In this document: piece after piece, positions 41,801 to 50,800 of the stretch
Position numbering within the stretch: the first letter of the stretch is position 1
Layout: each line of letters opens with the position of its first letter
Notes under the pieces: model-generated
The model's input: the letters and a program-made list of their open reading frames with translations, nothing else
Databases searched by the model: none
Told to the model about the DNA's origin: nothing
Position numbers and translations under genes: made by a program
From: Diphasiastrum complanatum
Taxonomy: Eukaryota; Streptophyta; Lycopodiopsida; Lycopodiales; Lycopodiaceae
Reading direction: 5' to 3'
Length of the DNA stretch: 60,000 bases
Assembly: GCA_029204225.1 (NCBI GenBank)
Contig: CM055099.1
Span: 42,650,597-42,710,596 of the forward strand

Positions 41801-44800
41801 TGTGGAGAGATCTATATGGGACATCCCAGCATTTTACCTCACAGCCATTGATTACTTTCTTCTTTACTAGACACAGATCGCGTGATTTAGTGCCTGCAGT
41901 AGAGACTGAGGAGCATTTTATTTTTATTTGCCCAGCTTATTATGAGATTCGTGGGAGATACTATTGCTTGTTCAGGGATACACCGGTTACACTGCGTTCA
42001 CTTATTACTTATGAGGATCCACGTTGTGTTGCACTTCTGATCCGAGAGATGTTTCTATTACGACGGGATCTACAGTCTCGGCGTCAGATTGCTCCTAACA
42101 CACAGCTTCAGATTTCCTCCTTTTTCTCCAAACGACGTTCACGACCAATCCCAGATTCAGATGATGATGACTTCTTTCATTCATAGCTAGCTCATGATTT
42201 ATACTTGTGTAGTTTTCTTTATCATTGCTATATGTACCTAGATTTATGTTATATGCATTTTCTTACGTATTCGGAGACGTTTTCATACGCTCCCTTTCAT
42301 GCTGCACACTTGACATGTACTTATTCGTCTTATATGCCTTTGGCATGGAAAAGACATTAATAAATCTTTCTTTTCTTTCTTTTCTCACGACTTTATCATA
42401 TCTCTTAAGGCCACAAACTTCAAAGGATTGAATTATACTGCTTCAATCACTCTAAGAAAAAGCTCGTACTAAAAATATACAAAACATCAAACAAATTCCA
42501 TACCTCAAGAGCAGTACACATTGACATATCTGTCGGTAATACTTCAATATCATTTTTGGAAAGATCAAGGCTAGCAATGTCTCCAACCTCCCAAGCAGAT
42601 GAAGGTACATTTTTCAATCCTTTCCCACGAAGTGATAATACCTGTAAAAAACTTCAAGAGCATATTGTCTAGCAGCTGTAACATCACATAACCTCTTACA
42701 GCAGCTAAGAAACTTCACTTGACCTCAAAAATCATTACTTTAGAAGTGGTCGCTTCACGTGCTGCCATCAGAATTTGATTTTTCACATCAGCACCAAAAA
42801 CATTTCCAGAGGATGGTAAAGCTGATGTAGTTTCTGTCACAAAAATTATATTCCATCACATTGCATTTCTATTCAATTGTGAAGCTGTAACCTGTTTCCT
42901 GTAGTTGTGTACAATTAACATTCATTTGTGATTCACGGATACATCTTAACATAGTCACAACATGTTTGACAATCATACTGACAAATATTGGTCAGTGAGA
43001 CGTTCAACAATTCGCCTATGGACAATGAGAAGAATGTTCACAAAGCACACCATCAAGGGCAGGTACTCTACTCCTCAGATACTTGAGTAAAGATGATGTA
43101 CTTCCCGTCACCAAAGAACTGCACAACAAAAGAATACAAGATGCAGTACAATGACATACACTTTCAAAGGTATAAGTCATGGCTTACAAAAATGCCTCCT
43201 AAGATTCTCAATCAAACTAGCAATAGATTCATGGGATTAAGATGGCATAATTCTTGCAAAGTTAATGTTTCAAATGAGAGATTACTGGAGTACCTTCTGA
43301 TAGTCTTCAATGGGTTTCCTATAAGAAGAAGCTTTCGCAATGTGGTCATCTTGCCTGAGAACAACCTCATGCAAAAAAAACAATGAACAGGCATTGGTTG
43401 TAGGAACTACTATCAATGTACAGATCTTCCTAGATGGATATAAACAACAACAATAGGCCGCTCCAATCTGCATGAAAATGCATCATACTCAAAACTAATA
43501 TTCTTGTGCCAATCACATTGAATATACATAAAATAATGCTTAATCATAGTTCGTAGAGCTACTGAAGGACAACCACACAGCTCTAAAATTTCCACAACTA
43601 GAACAACACCAGGAAGAGACAAACTCATTGCCTGACTTGGAAAATAGCAAGGTTGAGATTCTTGTACCAAGCTCTGCCGGCAGCTCAGACAAATTGTTGT
43701 TGGATAAATCAAGTACTGAAAGTCGAAGTGAACAAGCCTCTGCAGGATAATTTCTGAGCTGGAAATACGTTCAAAGAAAGGTAAGAATGTACAAAAACAC
43801 TTGTACTGCACATTTTGAAGTGCATCGTCCCTCTTCCTCGCTCTGTCTTCATCAATAATCATTGAGAAAATTAAAATGAGCTTCGCATAATATAACCAAT
43901 AAAGGACAGTAATGCATAATGTGATCAATAAAGGCATATGTACATAGAGATGCTTGATCAAGAATCTAAGTTTTGAAGTTGACAATCACAATATGAGCTT
44001 TCAGTTAATTTCTTACATGATACTGTAATGTAGATGGAAATAGATTAGAGAAGAACATTAAAAGTACACATAAGCATCTAAGAACAAAAGTTCCATGGCC
44101 CTGAAAACTTTCCTGCAATTTTGAAAAACGCTTCTGCTGCAGACTAATTCAAAGGCATTAAGATGCTGCTTATATATAGAAAGTAGTAAATCTCTTGCCT
44201 GGTTTGCATGTATGTCAAGCGTTCCCAATGACTGTAGAGCAGCAATCCCTTCTGGAACATTGGATATCAAGTTCTCCCTAAAAATTTGCAGTAAATAGAC
44301 AGTTCACATCAATTTCTGCAAACAAAGGTTGAACATACTGATTGATAAAGGTAATTCAGGAAAGGAGATGCTTTCCCTCTGGAGAGGTCCCTGGTGTCGT
44401 TAGCTTAGAAGACAACTAATGTATGCATTCTATCCAGTTGACCTCTTCATGAAGATTCTACGATTTTCTTATGAACCTTTTATGTTGCCCTGAAGAACAC
44501 ACTCGTCTCACCCCACATTCCCTCTTCCTCTTTGACTCCCATCTCATTTCTTAGAGTCACGTCTTTTAGAAACAGTGCTAAATCACAATCGTATAACAAA
44601 CACCTTAACATAAACCTTGTTTGATGCATCTCAGTAACATTCGTCTTGAAAAGGAATGAGAAAGCTAGGCAAAAATAAACTGAACATGTCCTCTATTCCC
44701 AAAAAACACTATAATGTCAGGTCACGTGGTTTTCTGATAGCATGTTCGAACTGACTTTAACAAACACTGGCTACAGGCCACTCAAGGCACATAACATGTA

Positions 44801-47800
44801 CTCGTTCCAAGGATACCGAGGAATCTCTTGATTGACTTAAATTAAGAGTGTTACTGTAACCGAATGGAAAATTCGTCTGTTTCCCCAAACGATATTGTAG
44901 CTGGGATTCCTCTTCAAACGTTAACTTGCAGACTCAGAGACCATTGTTTCATCATTAGGTGATTGTAGCAAAGTTAATACTGAAAACATAAAAAAAAATT
45001 ACCTATAGTTATTCCAACTGGAAAACCATCCAAAGGGTACTTATGAAGTACTTGTCTAGATTGTGTAATTAAGTGTAGATAGGAAAACAGACCCCAAAAA
45101 GAGTTCCACAAGGGATGAGCAACCGGCCAATGATGGCTTTATTGCAGTGATTCCTGCACATTATAGTGCATCTGAATGTCATGGATGCTCACATATCCAC
45201 ATAGAACTAAACTTCCTCCTTTTCAGCAAGCATGGAACTTGAGCTAACATCTACAAAGAGCCTATTTTTAACAATGCTAAATTCTAAAGGTTGAAACAGA
45301 AAGCCTTTAGGACTTGGGTAAGAGAAAAGTGAAATTAGCATCTAGAATATGCCAAGATTTTCCTGCAAACGTTGCAGCTGAAGTTTGAACTTACGATTTC
45401 GATGGAGATCAAGTCGAATAAGACTTGACAGGTATCCAAGTTCCTCAGGCATCTCATTGAGTAGATTTTTTGCTGATAAGAGATAGAAGACTTATTATGC
45501 TGTTCACAAATGCATAGAATAGAAGACCTGTTGATATGAATGATCATGCTCATGTAGATCTCAAGTTTTCCAATAATTGGAAAAAAGGTATGAAACTAGA
45601 ACAATAATACCTGCATTGAGCTCAGTGAGACTGGAAAATGAGCTCAGCAACCCCTTTGGAAACTCAACCAGCTTATTTCCCTGAAGAAAACCTCAATCAG
45701 CATACTGCATTCTTAACTGTTGCAAAAGCAAAGCTAAGTGATGCAAATAGACATCAAAAGGCAACCTACCTCCAAGTCTAGCTTGATCAAACGCGAGCAA
45801 TGACATAGTTCATCTGGTAGAGTAGTCAGCAAGTTATTTGCCACCTGCAAATGTGGTCATTTATTGAAACCTGCTCAAAAATCTCCAAATTTCTCTCAGT
45901 TTTACTTTTAATTTATCTGCTGGATGATAATGTATATGCTCAGGAGTTTTGCTACTGATGTATAATTGCAATCTCAAGTTATATTTTTTTACGAAAAAGT
46001 TAATCATATTTGATATTTGTCATATCATGTGTGTTTGTAGTGATACTCTGAGCTGTGAATGCATGTGAACTTTGTGAATTTCTATTTTTTGATTTATATA
46101 AGTGGGCATTTTCCCATACATCATAGGAAAAGCTTTCTAATTTCAAGCGTCTGAAGAGTGGAAAGAGGGTTGCAAAGGATTCAACAGTTTTTCCAAACAT
46201 TTGAAATGTGATCTAAATGTTTCATGTTGGACATTTCAAACATCTGTTTGCTACATTGCTTTAGAGGTGCGGTCAATTATTCCAAAAAGCTTCATAAATT
46301 TGGAGGAGCATAATACATGGACTGTTTCTCACGAAGAGTTTCAAGATCAATCATGGTTCGCGGAAGAAGATATTAAAAAGGCTATAAATAGAATAGCGAC
46401 TGGAAAAGCACAACACATCAAAGGAACCCAAGGAAAACTTCTGAAGATTTTTAGAGAGGTGGTTGCTCCTTACATCACGAGGCATAGTTATTCCTTTGGT
46501 CAAAACTGATAGGCGATGAGGACAATCCCACCCATTCTAGAACCATTATGGTTTGAAAAACTTCAGCAAAGTTACAAGGAAACAAACTGGAGAAAAAACT
46601 TGGTGTTTGGTTGGAAGGCTTTTGTTTCTGGATATTGAAGCAAGTATTCTACAATGTATCATATGATGATATTGAGAGCGACAGTGGGAAGGAGCCAAAA
46701 AAACCTTAAGAAATGGTGTTTTGCTGGTTTGTTGACTTTGGGAACGCATTTGAAAGGTGCTCATTAAGAAATCATGGGAGCACGTTGGCAACACAGCTTC
46801 TTGTGGGGCCACTTTATCTGAAAGTGATGCGAAGCTTATGTACACCCAATGGCATGACATCAGAATTTTTAGCAACGTGGAGTCCCCCGTCAAATTTTTG
46901 CATTACGTTCACAATGTAATCCCTTTAGCTAATACATCACAAAGACAATATCTTGAAGTTAGCAACCTTTCTGATATATTGGGTCTCATCTAATGTTGTC
47001 ATCTAGGTTAATTAGGATTATTGGGCCATGCTTGCGTGCTAGGTTGCTAGAATCTGATGTTTGATTGGTTCCAAAATTGCTAAGTTTTTCGCAAGTCAAT
47101 AAGAGGCAAATCAGTAGGGGAAAGATTTCATTGGTCGCTGGAGGCAGGTTGTTGGAGACAAATCGTTGGTGACAGATCAGAGTACTTGACCAGGACAAAT
47201 AGCCGAAGACAGGTAGGATTGCAACATTTGTTGTTGCATAGAAGGCTGTTGGAATGTCATTGGAGATCAACAAGACAAGTGCTGGGACCAAAACATGCAG
47301 AGCGATGGATAGTTGCTGAAGATTTTCAGATTCACGGGAAAGGCTGTAAGCAACAGAGGGTACACAGCAAAGAACCAGCAAAGAAGAAGGGACTGTCAAA
47401 AAGTGGTGGAGACTTCAAAGGCCAGATATAAACCTAGTTTGGGTTGCATGCAGGGATGCATGTTATTGGCATATAGGGACATTAATTAGGCACTATTAGA
47501 TTGCTTTTGCTTTTGCCTTTGGCATAGACCAAAGCCTATAAGTATGTAGTGCGCCCTAGCTCAATTGTAGTGGGACATAGTTGGAGTTTGTCATCACTTG
47601 TGTTCTCTCTCATGTGTTTGGCACAATAGGAATCTTTTCTTGGGTTACTTGTATGAGCAAGTCGGTTTCTAACAGTTTGGCAAGGAATAATGACTTAAGT
47701 AGTAGATCAACTAAAGACAAAACACTGCAACGCTTCAAGTATCAAGGCCTCGTTCTCAAGCGGTGCTATTGACTTCCGAAGAAAGTCTTCAAGTGCAGGC

Positions 47801-50800
47801 TTACCATGAGCATTTGGATAGACTAAGCAGCCAACAAACCATGTCATATCCGCAGTACGTGAACGCTCGACAATACCACTGGGAGAAGTAGCACCGATCT
47901 ATCAGGATCAATATCAACCAGCCTCACCATGGGATCCTTTGATATATAGTGTTGGCTACCCATTTGCACTACATTGAAAGTTTCAACAATCTACAAGAAA
48001 ACTAATTCTCAAAGATTGCAAACCAAAGTGGAAATCACCTCAAAGACTTGAAAGTAGGTGGTGGCTCAACATTCAATGTGGCTTTCATACTCTAAAATGA
48101 GAGAAGTGGCCAAAATCCACATGCGAGTTGAATTTTTTTTCGAAAAGAAAGTGCATAAGTCATGAAAATGGATGAATCCAATGAGATCAGAGCCCATCCA
48201 AGGCTACTTGTGGATATTTCTACAAAGAAGAAGCGTGCTAATTCAAGGCTATGCACTTATTCACATGATCAACAATCAGAAAGAGGAAGGTACAAATTGG
48301 CTAAAGCTGAATTGAAATGACAGGTTTGTCTTCTTTGTAAGAAAGAGGAAATGGAGGCGGAATGGCAGAATCTCATGAAATGAAACAGCCTATAAATCAC
48401 TGGGAACAAAGCTTCAACATATGTTCAAACTTCATACCATAGTTGCATGTTCCGTTCCGGAACCTGACCCGAAGAAATTTTCAAAAATACGTATTTTATT
48501 AACAAAGGAATCGAGATAAGGATTATTGGCTGGCTTGTTTCCGACCCTTTTGAAGTAATTGACGAAATCACTATACAAGCTTTCAGATCGTAGCTTGATT
48601 TTTTAACAAAAAGGAGGGGATCACGTAGGAGCTATAATTCTTCTCCAGCAACCAGACTGCAACGTCACATCCTCTCATCAGCTTCAACACCATCAACTCT
48701 CACATCTACATTCTCAACCTCTTTCTTTCTAGATAAATTTTCAGGTTCTTTTCTTATCTCGCCTCTCCTCCAATACGAAATCTTGTCAGCTTGAATGCAT
48801 TTGTCTCCACTGGCTATTCTCCTACCTCGCTTTGTACACTTCTTGAGTCCATTGTCCTCTTCTGTCACTCTTGCCCGTTGTTGCGTTCAAGTTGTTGAAT
48901 CACTGGTTATTGAGTCTATCTCGATTCCCAACAAGTTAAAAAAGTATTGCATTTCAGGAGCAGCCCTCACATTTCTAAAACATTTACCTTCGTCCTCCAT
49001 GCTTTATGCTCTGATGTTGATAACAAATAATGTCAAAAACTAAAGAGTCTGAAGCCTCACTTCATAGGCTGATCAAAAGTTGAAAGATGAAGTTCAAACA
49101 TCAGCATTGTGTAAAGCAAGCAACTATGCAAGTGTACAAATCAGCATAGCAGACTTAAAGTATACCAAATCAGTTATTTACAGAAAATTTTGAAGGAGCT
49201 TTCAGCTTGCTTACTTTTGCATCTGCATAGTGAAATTGGATGTATGACAGCACTTCACATTAAACTCATAGTCACCTGAAGCTCTAGAAGACTCACGCAG
49301 TTCCCAATGCTGGAAGGTAACTCTGACAATAAATTATTTGCACCCTGAAGCCTGTGCAAAAACGTTCACTGATTGCTCAAGTTTGCCATGAGAGATATCT
49401 GGTGAAGTGCAAAAGCAATGACGTACATGTGAAAATAAGAACAGTAGATTTTATAATATCGATTTATGCACTACAAAATACTTGCAAGAATATGTACTAA
49501 GCATTAACAATGAAATTTCTCTTCTAGAATTGGGGACAAGAAAGCCTTCGGTGTATCAAGAACAACCTGTATTTGATTCAACAAAAATGATAAGACAATG
49601 AAAATCCAGCAGCTATTAACATTTTCATTTCCACATTAACCTCATCAACAGACTATTGAAAAGAGCATAATCCAGAAATTTAAATTCTGATCTCTTTGAT
49701 AGGATGAAGGCCACCAACAGATTCGTCATTTTTAGCTCAAAGGTAGTACAATATGAATCATTCACATCACCTTGCAAGAACGGCTCACTATCAACCTGAG
49801 AGAATGTTTAGTATGTCACACCCTAGTTGGCAGGTGAGGAGCCACTTGGCAATTGCCAGCCGACTAGTCTTTGCCATCTGATTTTCATGAATGCCAGAAA
49901 TGCATGTTCTTTCTTTTTGGGATATTTTCTGTAAGGACCAGTAATGCACGTTTTACTTTTTGGAATGTCATTTCTATGAACACACACATGGGCCTGTTAA
50001 AAGGCTCTCTATTATCCATGCTCAATCACTAAATATTGTAATCTCTCACAACATAACAGCCAAAAAAATTGTGCAGCTTTAATAGATTACTTAGTCTCCG
50101 TTCCAATGAGTTGTCATTTCCATTTTGTTTGGGGGCGGGTGATGCCATTACTATGAAGGCCATGTGTAGATGGGCCCATCAATACATCTCAACTCTTGGG
50201 CCTCAACTGTTACTCTAAGCTCCTGACCTCAGGAGCCACCGGGAGACGGCCCCAAATGAAAAAATGAGACACAGATTTGGCTTGGAATTTACAAGCTGCA
50301 TGCCGATCACCCGGCAACAGCCATCGTTGGAGGAGGGCGAGAGAGAGAGAGAGAGAAGAAAGAAAGAAAGAAAGCTTTATTAATGTCTTTTCCATGCCAA
50401 AAGGCTTATAAGACTAATGAAGTACATGTCAAGTATGTGGTAACCATGGGAGCGTATAAAACGTCTCCAAAACTGTAATAAAGAAAACATCTAGTACAAA
50501 CTAAAATAGAGACGTATATACAAACTAAAATAGAGACGTATGCGAGAGTGTGTGTGCATAATAATCCTATGTATCCATGTCAAGATGTCAAGACTGTGAT
50601 GATGTTGCTGTTACTGTGCTGATGTTGCTGCTGCTGTGCTGATGTAGTAGAAAGATGTAATGCGAGCCGCACCATGAGAAAGCATTGGCGCCTGCTGGCG
50701 TCGTCTATGAGCATGAGCATGTGTAGTACTATGTCTTTGTGTAGGATGTCTGGTGATCCGGGCAGTAACGTGATGGTGGGAAGTACATTGTCGCTGATCT

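Noticed and set aside
45000-45060. Minus-strand frame [11 protein letters not shown] as the missing LRR exon
   Set aside because: It superficially resembles a later family segment (IPLDGFQVVSGL), but it has the wrong position and length and no usable acceptor, so it is taken as chance.
48665-48868. 67-codon Lys/Arg/Glu-rich frame as a gene
   Set aside because: Short, with no recognised domain, splice signals or neighbours. It could be chance.
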